Positions 1 to 9,165 of a stretch of 64,000 bases of DNA are shown piece by piece. Both the position numbers and the translations under genes were made by a program. Each line of letters starts with the position of its first letter. The stretch's first letter is position 1. This DNA comes from Clostridiales bacterium (GTDB lineage: Bacteria > Bacillota > Clostridia > Christensenellales > Aristaeellaceae), in the NCBI GenBank assembly GCA_024684375.1, contig JAIKWZ010000022.1, positions 62,001-126,000 on the forward strand. The letters run 5' to 3'. The notes below the pieces were generated by a model. The model ran no database searches. It saw only the letters and a list, made by a program, of their open reading frames with translations, and was not told the origin of the DNA.

Positions 1-531
1 CTCGTCGGGCAGGCGGTACACCGCCTGATAGAGTATCGTGCCGACCAGGAACACCGATAACGCCTCGCCGATGCCCACTGTGAGCATGGTCAGGGGCAGG
101 TAACCTAAGCCGTGCGCTTCTTCCGCGCCAAAGCCGCTGAAACCGTAGCACGCCCATACCACCGTGCCCACGATGAGCGCATTGAGTATAACCGGGAAGC
201 TTACGGCCAGCCAGTAGCGTGAAGTCTTCACCTTGGGCTTATTGTAACCCACTTTGTAGGTGAGATACGCCGCCGCAAGAGTAGTCAGTGAGCCGAAAAT
301 AACGTCCCAGATCACGCCGCCGCCGATCAGGTTGGCGATCAGACAGCCTATGAACAGGCCGGGTATCGCTTCCGGCATGAACAGGGGCAGTACGCACAGC
401 GCTTCCGACAGTCTTAACTGTATCGCGTATTTGTCCAGTCCCATCAGATGGGTTATGTAAGTCAGGATCACGTAGATCGCCGCGATCGCGGCGCCGCGGG
501 TAATGTAAGAAACCGAAAACTCTTTCTTCAT
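1..531 (-). CDS. queT: QueT-family queuosine-precursor transporter (partial)
   Basis: The gene runs off the left edge; 177 codons are visible from ATG 531. The protein is hydrophobic with several membrane segments. It has the QueT-like stretches IQLRLSEALCVLPLF (residues ~47-61), a GLFIGCLIANLIGG segment and DVIFGSLTTLAAAYLTY. QueT proteins are substrate-binding S components of ECF transporters thought to import a queuosine precursor, and they need a separate ECF energising module, which is not in this window. The leader carries a preQ1-I-like aptamer, which supports the assignment independently. Confidence 0.85.
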   Translation of the reverse strand, partial: MKKEFSVSYITRGAAIAAIYVILTYITHLMGLDKYAIQLRLSEALCVLPLFMPEAIPGLFIGCLIANLIGGGVIWDVIFGSLTTLAAAYLTYKVGYNKPKVKTSRYWLAVSFPVILNALIVGTVVWACYGFSGFGAEEAHGLGYLPLTMLTVGIGEALSVFLVGTILYQAVYRLPDE

Positions 532-542
532 GGTTCAAAATA

Positions 543-565
543 CGGGCCTGCTCACGGCAGGCCCA
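543..565 (-). promoter_or_regulatory. Stem-loop between SD and queT start
   Basis: A perfect 8-bp stem (plus-strand arms 544-551 and 557-564, 5-nt loop) lies between the purine-rich AGGAAAAGGAG and the queT ATG. On the coding strand it is followed by GTATTTTG. It could be the riboswitch expression platform as a weak terminator, or a structure that brings a distant Shine-Dalgarno nearer the ATG. Which one cannot be told from sequence. Confidence 0.5.
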
Positions 566-573
566 TCTCCTTT

Positions 574-615
574 TCCTGGTTTTGTTTAAGGACAGGATGG
601 ACCTCGAACTGTCCG
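574..615 (-). promoter_or_regulatory. Candidate preQ1-I riboswitch
   Basis: Read on the minus strand, a 6-bp helix GGACAG/CTGTCC (plus 609-614 with 590-595) encloses a loop starting TTCGAGG. It is followed by the A-rich tail TTAAACAAAACCAGG. Helix, loop and tail resemble the small preQ1-I H-type pseudoknot aptamer, in which the end of the tail pairs back into the loop (GG with CC). It sits directly upstream of a QueT-type transporter, a known regulon member of this class. Confidence 0.65.
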
Positions 616-700
616 TTATATTCCGCCCCCGGGAAGGAGGGGGAGAAACTGCATTCATGCCGGGCGGCATTCCGGCCCGAGCCCGTGGCAGGGCACGAGC

Positions 701-2437
701 TTATTTCTTTTTGTAAACCTTATCCAGCGCGTACCTGCGGTTTTTTATGTAGCTTTTCAAAAACGTGATGTTTTCTGTGAATGTCTTGCCTGTTTTGTAG
801 TTCAATGCCGCTATCGCATCGTTCCTTTTTACTATCGGATAAAGGATGAAATCGGCCAGGGCAGATGCGCGCACCTGGTTGGCGTACTGGTCAATGGACT
901 TAAGTATGCCTTTGCTGTCCTTTTCATTCCCGATAAAGATGTTCATCGCCTTGGAATAGGTTTTGGAGTAGGCCGATTTGGCCGCCTTTACAAAGTCATC
1001 GTGCTTCATGCCCCGTGTCAGCCAGGTCCAGGTTTTGGTATTGCTGTCGGGCATGAGCAGCCGCGCGGACCTTGAGTCTGATTCCCTGACGCCCCACACG
1101 TTGTCCTGGTCCCATACGGGGCTGAAATATACTTTGCCGTCCACTTTGTCCGAGTCTTTGTACATGTAAAACAATTTGTCATCAAAATCATTGGTTGTCT
1201 CCGCCTGAAGGTACCTGTGCACGAAGGAATTCAGGTCCACCAGCTCGGTGTAGTGCTTGCCTGTCTTGGGATCCCTGCCGTCGGAAGAAAACAGCGCGTC
1301 CTCTATGGACTGGAACAGCGAGGAAATATAGTCGATCTGGGCCTTGCTGGCGTATTTGGGCTCCTGCAGGGTAAAGCAATATCCCCGGGAGGTTACAAAG
1401 CCGCTCTCCTCGCTCAGGAAACGCGAGGGATGGTTGGCTTGGATCAGATAGCCGCCCGTTATGTCATCCGGCACGATGGGTATGATATGGTACTTCTTTG
1501 CCCCGGGCTCTGTTCCGCCCACCGAGACCGCTTCCGTTTTGGCCAGGTCGATGTTCGGGTTCAGCTTTTCCAGCTTTTCTTCCTGATTGGTGATGTTGAG
1601 CCTGTTTTTACCGATCTCAGCCTTTTCCGTCAGCAGGTACAGCCCCTTGTATTCATTGTTCACAAAAACGTCCACGGCCTGAGTCCCCGGCACATAGGAG
1701 TATGCCCCGCTGTAACGTGCCAGCGCCAGCGCCATGGTATTGTGTATTTGCGTTTTGTCTATGTAGTTGGCCAGCAGTATCCATGTCTTGTCCGCTGTCA
1801 TTCCGCACAGTGACGCCTTTTTGTCCAGCTTTATCTGGTACGGTTTTTTGTCGTAAGCCGCTGTGGAATTGCCGCGTATGCGGATATATTTGAGCTGGCC
1901 GTTGTATTCCGCCTTTCCATTCGCGTTCACCATGTACATGACGCCGGCTTCTTTGTTTTCCTTGCTTTTGTCGATAAAACTCGTGCTGCCGCTCTTGGTG
2001 TTGATGAATATGGAAGGCAGCGAGCTCAGCTGCTTCACCGTCAGGGAGTATTTGCGTTCCCCTTTTCCGGGATAGAAGTTGAGCTTCTTGTCCAGAGTAA
2101 GGGATATATCGGCACCGTTTTTATATGTCTTGCCGTTGATTATGACAGAATCCCGTCCGTCCACGAATATCCTCAGTTTGGACGCGTTCCAGTTTTTGGG
2201 AAGAAAGAAGTACAGATCCGACGAGCTGACCTTGGACGCTTTTATTAGTTTGATCGACTTGTTCGCCAGGCTGTCTTTATCCGTTTCGCTTACCTGACCC
2301 ACGTAAACCGAAAACGCCTTGGCAGTCTCAGCCTCGGCCTGCATCTCAAGCGGTGTGTACGGGAGCATGCCCAAAAGCAGCGCGATCACGCCCAAAAACG
2401 CGAGCATTCGCTTGATTGTTCCGTTGCTTTGCTTCAT
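701..2437 (-). CDS. Secreted CotH-family kinase-like protein (copy A)
   Basis: 578 residues with an N-terminal signal peptide (charged start, then a hydrophobic stretch ending near residue 36). A beta-rich N-terminal region is followed by a CotH kinase domain from about residue 165. Visible CotH hallmarks are IRIRGNSTAAYDKKPYQIKL, WILLANYIDKTQIHNTMA, GLYLLTEKAEIGKNRLNI and the late acidic motif PVWDQDNVWG. CotH proteins are atypical protein kinases first known from spore coat; the secreted long form here could act on the surface or a matrix, but its substrate is unknown. It lies 89 bp downstream of a paralogue on the same strand, so co-transcription is likely. Start ATG has AAAGGAA upstream. 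Confidence 0.85.
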   Translation of the reverse strand: MKQSNGTIKRMLAFLGVIALLLGMLPYTPLEMQAEAETAKAFSVYVGQVSETDKDSLANKSIKLIKASKVSSSDLYFFLPKNWNASKLRIFVDGRDSVIINGKTYKNGADISLTLDKKLNFYPGKGERKYSLTVKQLSSLPSIFINTKSGSTSFIDKSKENKEAGVMYMVNANGKAEYNGQLKYIRIRGNSTAAYDKKPYQIKLDKKASLCGMTADKTWILLANYIDKTQIHNTMALALARYSGAYSYVPGTQAVDVFVNNEYKGLYLLTEKAEIGKNRLNITNQEEKLEKLNPNIDLAKTEAVSVGGTEPGAKKYHIIPIVPDDITGGYLIQANHPSRFLSEESGFVTSRGYCFTLQEPKYASKAQIDYISSLFQSIEDALFSSDGRDPKTGKHYTELVDLNSFVHRYLQAETTNDFDDKLFYMYKDSDKVDGKVYFSPVWDQDNVWGVRESDSRSARLLMPDSNTKTWTWLTRGMKHDDFVKAAKSAYSKTYSKAMNIFIGNEKDSKGILKSIDQYANQVRASALADFILYPIVKRNDAIAALNYKTGKTFTENITFLKSYIKNRRYALDKVYKKK

Positions 2438-2526
2438 TTGACCGGTTCCTTTCCCAATTTGGTGTTGACGGGGTTCTTTTTTACGCGGTTCGTTGCTTTA
2501 TACATGCCCTGAGGGCTTGCTAAGCC

Positions 2527-4245
2527 TCACTTAAGCAGGTACGCCTTGTCCAGCGCGACCTTGCGCTGTTTTACGTAGTTTTTGAGATAATTGACGTTAT
2601 CGTTGAAGCTCGAGCCCGTATCGTGCATTTTTCCGACCCGGTCTCTTTGGGCTACCGGATAGATTATCAGATCCGCCCTGCCTGAGTCGCTGATCTGGGA
2701 AGCGTACTGATCTATGGACCTGATCCGCCCCTGACTGTCTTTGGCGTTTCCCAGCAAAATGTCCAGCGCTTTGGTGTAAATAGTCGTGTACGCCTGTTTT
2801 GCCGCCTTTTTGAAGTCGCTGTGCTTCATGCCGATGGTAAGCCAGTACCAGGTATCCGTCTTGCTGTCGGGAAGGCGCAGCAGCCTGGGGCTTGAGCGGG
2901 TGCTTCTTACGCCCAGTATATAGTCCTGATCCCATACGGGACCGAAGTACACCTTGCTGTCGACACTGTCTTTATCCTTGTAAAGATAAATCATTTGTAT
3001 ATCGAAGTCGTCGGTGATCTCAAGCTGCAGGTACCTGTGGACGTATGAATTCAGATCCACCAGCTCGGTGTAGTGTTTGCCCGTAATTGGATCTTTTCCG
3101 TCGGAAGAAAACAGCGCGTCCTCTATGGACTGGAACAGCGTTGAAATGTAGTCGATCTCGTTTTTTGTGGCGTATTTGGGCTGCTGCAGGGTGAAGTAAT
3201 ACCTGCGGGAAGTCACAAACCCGCTCTCCTCTCCCTCGTAACGCGCCTCACGGTTGCCCGTGACCAGGTAACCGCCCGTAACGTCCTCAGGCTCGTTTGG
3301 GATCACATGGTACTTACGGGCGTCGCGCTGAGTGCCCTTCTCGCTCTTGCCGGGCGTGTCGGCCAGGTCAATGTTCGGGTTCAATTTTTCCAGTTCGTCC
3401 TCAAGGTCAGTGATGTTGAGCCGGTTCGTACCGATCTCCGCCTTTTCGGTCAACAGATACAGCCCTTTGTATTCGTGGTTAACGTATACGCCAACGAACT
3501 GCGAATCGGGCACATATGAATATGCCCCGCTGTAACGCGCCATAGCAAGCGCCACGGTGTTGCGCAGCTGGGATTTGTCCACGTAGTTTGCCAGCAGTAT
3601 CCACGTTTTGTCCGCTTCCATGCCGCACAGCGACGTCTTTTTTTCGAGCTTTATCTGGTACGGCTTCTTATTGTAAGCGGCCGTGGAATTGCCGCGTATG
3701 CGTATGTATTTGAGCTTGCCGTCATATTCCACCCGGCCGTCCGGATCCACCATAAGCATGACGGCGGCTTCCTTGTTTTGCTTGCTCTTGTCGATGTACT
3801 CGGTGCTGCCGCTTTCGGTCTCGATAAAAAGGTTCGGCAGCGCACTTATCTTGAGAACGGTCAGAGTATACCTGGTGCCGCCCTTATCTACGCGCAGCGT
3901 AAGCTTCTTATCCAGAGGCAGGGACAGCTGGGCGCCGTTTTCGTACGTTTTGTTCTCGATTATCAGGGAGTCGCGCCCGTCTATAAATATCCTCAGCCGC
4001 GCCGCATCCCAGTCGGCGGGAATGAAAAAATGTAAAAGGCCGGTGCCGGTCCTGGAGGCGCTTATGAGCTGGGCGGGCATTTTATTAAGGCTGTTCCGGT
4101 CCGTAGTGTCCGCGTTGCCTATGTAGAGCGTAAACTCCTTGGCCGCGGCCGCGGCCTCCCGCTCAAGCGGCGAATATGTAAACCCGCCCGCAAGCAGCGC
4201 CAGGACCGCGAACGCGGCACAAAAACGCTTAAATGACGTGTTCAT
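2527..4245 (-). CDS. Secreted CotH-family kinase-like protein (copy B)
   Basis: 572 residues, colinear with and clearly paralogous to the next gene downstream: same signal peptide, beta-rich N-terminal part and CotH domain. Shared motifs include IRIRGNSTAAYNKKPYQIKL, WILLANYVDKSQLRNTVALA, GLYLLTEKAEIGTNRLNI and GPVWDQDYILG. The best Shine-Dalgarno (AAGGAG) is unusually far, about 16 nt, from the ATG at 4245, so the start is less certain than the frame. Upstream sequence is AT-rich and probably holds the promoter for both copies. The two have diverged throughout, so the duplication is not recent. Confidence 0.85.
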   Translation of the reverse strand: MNTSFKRFCAAFAVLALLAGGFTYSPLEREAAAAAKEFTLYIGNADTTDRNSLNKMPAQLISASRTGTGLLHFFIPADWDAARLRIFIDGRDSLIIENKTYENGAQLSLPLDKKLTLRVDKGGTRYTLTVLKISALPNLFIETESGSTEYIDKSKQNKEAAVMLMVDPDGRVEYDGKLKYIRIRGNSTAAYNKKPYQIKLEKKTSLCGMEADKTWILLANYVDKSQLRNTVALAMARYSGAYSYVPDSQFVGVYVNHEYKGLYLLTEKAEIGTNRLNITDLEDELEKLNPNIDLADTPGKSEKGTQRDARKYHVIPNEPEDVTGGYLVTGNREARYEGEESGFVTSRRYYFTLQQPKYATKNEIDYISTLFQSIEDALFSSDGKDPITGKHYTELVDLNSYVHRYLQLEITDDFDIQMIYLYKDKDSVDSKVYFGPVWDQDYILGVRSTRSSPRLLRLPDSKTDTWYWLTIGMKHSDFKKAAKQAYTTIYTKALDILLGNAKDSQGRIRSIDQYASQISDSGRADLIIYPVAQRDRVGKMHDTGSSFNDNVNYLKNYVKQRKVALDKAYLLK

Positions 4246-4468
4246 CCGTATCTGCCGTACGCTCCTTGTAAATATCCGTTCCTTATACCACTATCGATAT
4301 ACCTTAACTGTATACCCCGTTTGCGACATAACAAGACTTTGGGAAAAGGCATTATAATCCATTTTATATTTTTATGATATATTATCATGACAGAGAACTT
4401 AAAAAAAGCATTATTGTGTTATTTTGACCTTTTTTCTACTATAATTCTGTTTATTATATTCGTTTCAT

Positions 4469-5581
4469 CTATGAAGGATATACTACACTTTTCAATATAG
4501 ACTCAAGGTCGATATAATTAGTATCATTATCGGTCATATTTGTTATGAATAAATAGATATTCGCATTTTCAACTCTAATAAAGCACATCAAGTCGATCTT
4601 CTGATTATTTAAATTATAGATTTCCGCAGATATATATTCTTTATTGTTATATTTCTTTGTTTTACTGCCAGAAATGGTCGTTCCCAGCTCGTTTTCTAAC
4701 TCATTTTTTAAACTAGATCTCAAAAAATAAGAATTATTGATTTCACTCTTTCTATTTCTCATTCTTTCATTTGCGGATAAGCTTCCCCAACAATCAGCTT
4801 TAGAAATTAAAATTTTCTTTGTATAATTATTATTCATACATAATACTGTTGTGTACCATGCATTATTTATTTCTGTATTATCATAATGCCATCCATCAGG
4901 AATGTTATATAATAGTTCTGTATTTTTATCTGAATAGTTTGTCTCTTGAACAACACTGTCAGAGACATTTCTATCTGTTTTTCTTTCTGTAAGAATATTA
5001 TAATCCCATTCTGATTCTATTGTTGAAATAATTCTTTGCACATTGGAAGGTAACTCTTTGAAATTTACACGATAAAAAGTATAATTGCTATTTATATAAT
5101 AATCATCCGAAATGTATAGTAAGGTATGTATTGTATTTCCAACTTCTTCAGGCTCTCCAAGATAATTATATTGAAAATAGTCTTTAATAACTAAATCTGC
5201 TTTAAGCGGTTTTGTGTTATATTGTGTTCTACTAATAGAAAAAAGGCTATCACCCAACAGATAATAGTTCTTGAAAATATGCGTTCCATATATACTTCCT
5301 GTAACATCGTAAACAGAACGTGTCATGCCTTCTGCTCGCTCATCAGTATGTATATAATCAAATACGATTAGCTTTTCTGGTGTCAAAGTCATCAACAAAT
5401 AATCATCTTTGTTTTTCATATAATATAAATGATTTTCTTTGGGAGCATCATAAAAATCTATCGTAAAGTAATTCTTCACAACATCAAACTGAATAAATAA
5501 ATAATTGATAAATACAACAATTATAACTAGAGCTAATATTATTTGAATGATGCGTAAAAAAATCTTCCCGATTTGTTTCAC
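4469..5581 (-). CDS. AT-rich orphan membrane-anchored protein, unknown
   Basis: 370 residues with a GTG start at 5581 and GAGGTG 8 nt upstream. One strong N-terminal membrane segment lies at about residues 8-30 (IFLRIIQIILALVIIVVFINYLF); the rest is polar and probably extracytoplasmic. I do not recognise a family. Base composition is sharply AT-richer than both neighbours, with many AAA, AAT, TAT and ATT codons, and the AT-rich zone extends through the intergenic sequences on both sides. That suggests recent acquisition. It follows the asnS terminator on the same strand. Confidence 0.75.
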   Translation of the reverse strand: MKQIGKIFLRIIQIILALVIIVVFINYLFIQFDVVKNYFTIDFYDAPKENHLYYMKNKDDYLLMTLTPEKLIVFDYIHTDERAEGMTRSVYDVTGSIYGTHIFKNYYLLGDSLFSISRTQYNTKPLKADLVIKDYFQYNYLGEPEEVGNTIHTLLYISDDYYINSNYTFYRVNFKELPSNVQRIISTIESEWDYNILTERKTDRNVSDSVVQETNYSDKNTELLYNIPDGWHYDNTEINNAWYTTVLCMNNNYTKKILISKADCWGSLSANERMRNRKSEINNSYFLRSSLKNELENELGTTISGSKTKKYNNKEYISAEIYNLNNQKIDLMCFIRVENANIYLFITNMTDNDTNYIDLESILKSVVYPS

Positions 5582-5603
5582 AATTGATGCACCTCACAAC
5601 TCA

Positions 5604-5635
5604 AAAAATATAGGAACATTCATTCCTATATTTTT
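5604..5635 (-). terminator. Intrinsic terminator after asnS
   Basis: A perfect 13-bp inverted repeat (5604-5616 and 5623-5635, 6-nt loop) reads ATATAGGAA/TTCCTATAT flanked by A and T runs. On the minus strand it ends in a T-run just after the asnS stop. Its low GC matches the orphan gene downstream. Confidence 0.75.
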
Positions 5636-5651
5636 AGAACTCTTTAACTCT

Positions 5652-7046
5652 TTAGAACTCGCAGCTTCGGGTCGTCCTGGGGAAGGGCAGCACGTCTCTT
5701 ATGTTGGCTACGCCCGTCAGGTACATGATCATGCGCTCGAAGCCCATGCCGAAGCCCGAATGCACCACGCTGCCGTACTTTCTGAGCTCCAGGTACCACC
5801 AGTAGTCCTCCGGCTTCATACCCAGGTCGTTGATGATGCCCGAGAGCACATCCATACGCTCTTCCCTCTGGCTTCCGCCGCACAGTTCGCCTATGCCGGG
5901 CACCAGCAGGTCCGCCGCCGCCACGGTCTTGCCGTCGGGGTTCCTGCGCATGTAGAAAGATTTGATCTCCTTGGGATAATCCGTCACGAACACGGGCTTT
6001 TTGAACACCTGCTCGGTCAGGTATCTTTCGTGCTCTGTCTGCATATCGCAGCCCCAGAAGGGCTTGTACTCGAATTCCTTGCCGCTTTCCTCCAGCAGCC
6101 TTATGGCCTCGGTGTATGTGACTCTGGCAAAATCGGAGTCCTTGACCAGCGTCAGGCGCTCGATCAGACCCTTGTCGACCCTTTCGTTCAGGAATGCCAT
6201 TTCTCTGGGGCACTCGGTCAGTACGGCGGAAATGATGTATTTGACCATCTCCTCCTCAACGTCCATGTCCCCGTTAAGGTCGCAGAACGCCATTTCCGGC
6301 TCGATCATCCAGAACTCCGCGGCGTGGCGGGCGGTGTAGCTCTCCTCCGCGCGGAAGGTGGGACCGAAGGTGTATATGGAGCCGAAAGCCGTGGCGAACA
6401 CTTCGCCGTTGAGCTGGCCGGACACGGTCAGGGATACGGGCTTGCCGAAAAAGTCCTTGTCGAAGTCCACTCCGCCGTCGGGGAGACGGGGCGGGTCGCC
6501 CGCGTCAAGGGTGGTCACGCGGAACATCGCGCCAGCGCCTTCCGCGTCGGAACCGGTGATCAGCGGAGTATGCACGTACACGAAGCCCTTGTCATGGAAG
6601 AAACGATGTATCGCCTGCGCCGCCACGCTCCTTATGCGGAACACGGCCTGGAACAGGTTCGCCCTGGGCCGCAGGTGCGCGATGGTGCGCAGGTATTCCA
6701 CGGAGTGGAACTTTTTCTGCAGGGGGTAATCCGCGGGACTGTCCCCCAGCACGGTCAATGCGTCCGCGTTCAGCTCGAAGGGCTGCTTGTTTTCCGGGGT
6801 GGGGATGATCTCGCCCGAGCACTCCAGACTCGCGCCCACGGTGACGCGGCGCATGATGTCAGCGTAAGAATCCAGTTTATCAGCTTCCACCACGATCTGC
6901 AGGGAAGTAAAAAAGCTGCCGTCGTTAAGCTCTATGAACGCAACATTCTTGCTCTGGCGGCAGGTGCGCACCCAGCCCTGTACTCGGGCAGGCAGTTTTT
7001 CGGCGGGAGAAATCGCGTACAGCTCTTTTACCGTATATGTTTTCAT
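5652..7046 (-). CDS. asnS: Asparaginyl-tRNA synthetase
   Basis: Charges tRNA-Asn with asparagine in the cytoplasm. It has an N-terminal OB-fold anticodon-binding domain ([23 protein letters not shown]) followed by a class II catalytic core. Motif 2 is [20 protein letters not shown] and motif 3 is [15 protein letters not shown] near the C-terminus. About 464 residues, normal for AsnRS. An upstream in-frame TTG at 7052 is possible, but the ATG at 7046 is better placed relative to GAGG. No T-box leader is evident. The presence of AsnRS suggests direct Asn charging is available. Confidence 0.97.
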   Translation of the reverse strand: MKTYTVKELYAISPAEKLPARVQGWVRTCRQSKNVAFIELNDGSFFTSLQIVVEADKLDSYADIMRRVTVGASLECSGEIIPTPENKQPFELNADALTVLGDSPADYPLQKKFHSVEYLRTIAHLRPRANLFQAVFRIRSVAAQAIHRFFHDKGFVYVHTPLITGSDAEGAGAMFRVTTLDAGDPPRLPDGGVDFDKDFFGKPVSLTVSGQLNGEVFATAFGSIYTFGPTFRAEESYTARHAAEFWMIEPEMAFCDLNGDMDVEEEMVKYIISAVLTECPREMAFLNERVDKGLIERLTLVKDSDFARVTYTEAIRLLEESGKEFEYKPFWGCDMQTEHERYLTEQVFKKPVFVTDYPKEIKSFYMRRNPDGKTVAAADLLVPGIGELCGGSQREERMDVLSGIINDLGMKPEDYWWYLELRKYGSVVHSGFGMGFERMIMYLTGVANIRDVLPFPRTTRSCEF

Positions 7047-7161
7047 GTTCAAAAAACCTCGCTTGACGCTTTGGTCAATATTTTACTCCTTTTGCGTTAA
7101 CTTTTAAAGGGGATTATCATCTTTTTTGCGGCTTTTTCGCGCTTTTTTCGCCCGGATACAC

Positions 7162-7194
7162 AAAAACCGCCCGGAGCGATCTCCGCTCCGGGCG
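7162..7194 (-). terminator. Terminator of ABC importer operon
   Basis: An 11-bp perfect GC-rich stem (7168-7178 with 7184-7194) is followed on the minus strand by GTTTTTG. It lies just after the permease stop codon and closes the binding protein / ATPase / permease operon. Confidence 0.9.
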
Positions 7195-7206
7195 AATTCC
7201 TTTGCT

Positions 7207-9153
7207 TTACGCCGCCTGTTTTTCGGTTTTTTTCTTGCCCTTAAACGGTTTGAGCAGCTTGTTCAGGCGCGCGCGGCGCTTTTCCCTGATGGCCAGGCGG
7301 TCTCCAAGGTCTCTCGCGCCCACGCCGTACACCAGGTACAGTATAAGCCCGCTCACCAGCATTATGAACACGGTGGAGGCGTTCCTGCGGCCGGAAGCGT
7401 TTATGTTGTAGCCTTCGCGGCCTTCCTCGAAGGTCATGTTCTGTATGACCATGGCGTAGCTGCGCCCGTAGGAGGAAGCGAAGGTCGCGCTCATGTCATA
7501 CTCTGTGAACAGGGCGTTGAAGTTGAGCGCGAAAACCGCGAGCACGCTCGGCAGCACGATAGGCAGCTTGACCTTAAGGAAGGTCACCAATGGGCTCGCG
7601 CCCAAGTTCCGCGCCGCGTCCTCCAGCTCCGTGTCTATCGCGTAGAACGCCGCCTTTATCATGCGTATAGCGAACGGCAGCTTGACCACCGTGTACGCCA
7701 TGATTATCAGAAAGCGCACGTTCTCCTTATAGTACAGGTTGAAGTTCACGTCCAGCAGCGTGTTGCCCGCCACGCCGATCGAGAACCAGTTGGAGCTGTT
7801 GTAGAAAGTGCGGTAGCTGTAGCAGATGAGCACTGTGGGCAGCAGCCAGGGCAGCAGCATGCAGTACTCCAGGAAAACGGAGCGCTTCTTGCCCTTGTGC
7901 TTGAAAATGTAGTTGACCACCACCACCACTATCACGCACGCCAGCGCGGCGGCGATGGCGCTGAGAATAAAGCTCAGCCTTATGCCGCCCAGAGTGTCCG
8001 CGTTTGAGAACACGCCGCTTATGGAGCCCACCCTGGTACGGTACTTGCCAGCGGAGGTCAGGTAGGAGTAGTCCTGCTTGCCGAAGTAGTTTATCAGCGT
8101 CCACTCGCTCATGTTCAGCGCCTTGGAACGGATGGCGGGGTAATTCTGGAAGGAGAACACGACTATCATGACCACCGGGATCATGTATATCACGAACAGC
8201 ACGTAGGCGTAAATGTGAGCGAACACGTTGGCCACGGGGTTGCTTATCTTCTGTTTCTGCAGCTTGGCCTTGGTCTTGCTCACGCTCAGATAGTGCCCCT
8301 TGCGCTCATACGAAGACAGCACAGTAAGCAGCATTATCGTGAACATGGCCAGTATCACGCTCAGAAGCGCGGCTCTTGCCTGGGGGAACGCCTCATCCGC
8401 TACCGACGAGCCCGCCAGGCGCACGATCTCCGGATTGATGGAGTCGTAACCCAAAAGCGTCGGCGCGCTCATGGCGCACAGGCCGGTTATGAACGTCATT
8501 ACCGTAAGGGAGAACAGCGTGGGCAGCAGCGTCGGGAACACTACCCTGAACAGCACCTTAAAGGGCTTGGCGCCCAGGTTCCTGGCCGCCTCGACGGTGT
8601 TGTAGTCTATGCTCCTTAACGCGTTCCTCAGAAATAGCGCGTGGTTGGAGGTGCAGGCGAATGTCATCGTGAACAGCACCGCGCCGAAACCTGAGAACCA
8701 GCGTTTGTTCATTCCCGGGAAAGCCTTGGCCAGCCAGGTGGTCAGCATGCCGTTGTGGTCATACAAAAACAGGTAGCCCGTGACCAGCGCGACGCCCGAA
8801 TAGATCAGCGTGGTCATGTAGCCCAGGCGCAGTATCTTCGCGCCCTTGATGTCAAAGTACTCCGTGAGCAGCACTATACTTATGCCCACCACGTTCACTG
8901 TGATCGTCAGGCACACTGCCAACAGCAGGGAATTGAGTACGTATTTGGGCATATTGCCCGCCAGGAAAAACTTGACCACCGCCCAGGGGTCACTTTTGTC
9001 GGCGGTGAATATCTGCGATATGGTGTTTATGCAGGGTATCACCATAAAGCACAGAAACAGCACCACGAAGAACGCCACGCAGAACACTTTTACAAGTGTC
9101 GCTCCGAATTTCTCGGCGCCGGAGGCCTCCTCGCCCAGCTTGTAGCCTTGCAT
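7207..9153 (-). CDS. ABC transporter permease, two fused permease domains
   Basis: 648 residues with roughly a dozen membrane segments, about twice a single permease. Two EAA-type loops for ATPase contact are visible: VEAARNLGAKPFKVLFRVVFP in the first half and LEDAARNLGASPLVTFLKVKLP in the second. This is the FbpB/AfuB-like arrangement in which both permease halves are on one chain. The start ATG has a strong AAGGAGGAAG. It is last in an operon with a periplasmic-type binding protein and an ATPase. Iron(III), polyamine, thiamine or a phosphorylated compound are all possible substrates. Confidence 0.92.
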   Translation of the reverse strand: MQGYKLGEEASGAEKFGATLVKVFCVAFFVVLFLCFMVIPCINTISQIFTADKSDPWAVVKFFLAGNMPKYVLNSLLLAVCLTITVNVVGISIVLLTEYFDIKGAKILRLGYMTTLIYSGVALVTGYLFLYDHNGMLTTWLAKAFPGMNKRWFSGFGAVLFTMTFACTSNHALFLRNALRSIDYNTVEAARNLGAKPFKVLFRVVFPTLLPTLFSLTVMTFITGLCAMSAPTLLGYDSINPEIVRLAGSSVADEAFPQARAALLSVILAMFTIMLLTVLSSYERKGHYLSVSKTKAKLQKQKISNPVANVFAHIYAYVLFVIYMIPVVMIVVFSFQNYPAIRSKALNMSEWTLINYFGKQDYSYLTSAGKYRTRVGSISGVFSNADTLGGIRLSFILSAIAAALACVIVVVVVNYIFKHKGKKRSVFLEYCMLLPWLLPTVLICYSYRTFYNSSNWFSIGVAGNTLLDVNFNLYYKENVRFLIIMAYTVVKLPFAIRMIKAAFYAIDTELEDAARNLGASPLVTFLKVKLPIVLPSVLAVFALNFNALFTEYDMSATFASSYGRSYAMVIQNMTFEEGREGYNINASGRRNASTVFIMLVSGLILYLVYGVGARDLGDRLAIREKRRARLNKLLKPFKGKKKTEKQAA

Positions 9154-9165
9154 GATCTTCCTCCT

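Noticed and set aside
5547-7100. 517-codon open frame antisense to asnS
   Set aside because: It is the mirror frame of a well-supported gene, has no family pattern and is His/Gln/Arg-rich as expected of a GC-rich antisense frame.
7047-7161. T-box leader for asnS
   Set aside because: No T-box bulge sequence or specifier stem was seen in the short upstream region; the only strong stem belongs to the importer terminator.
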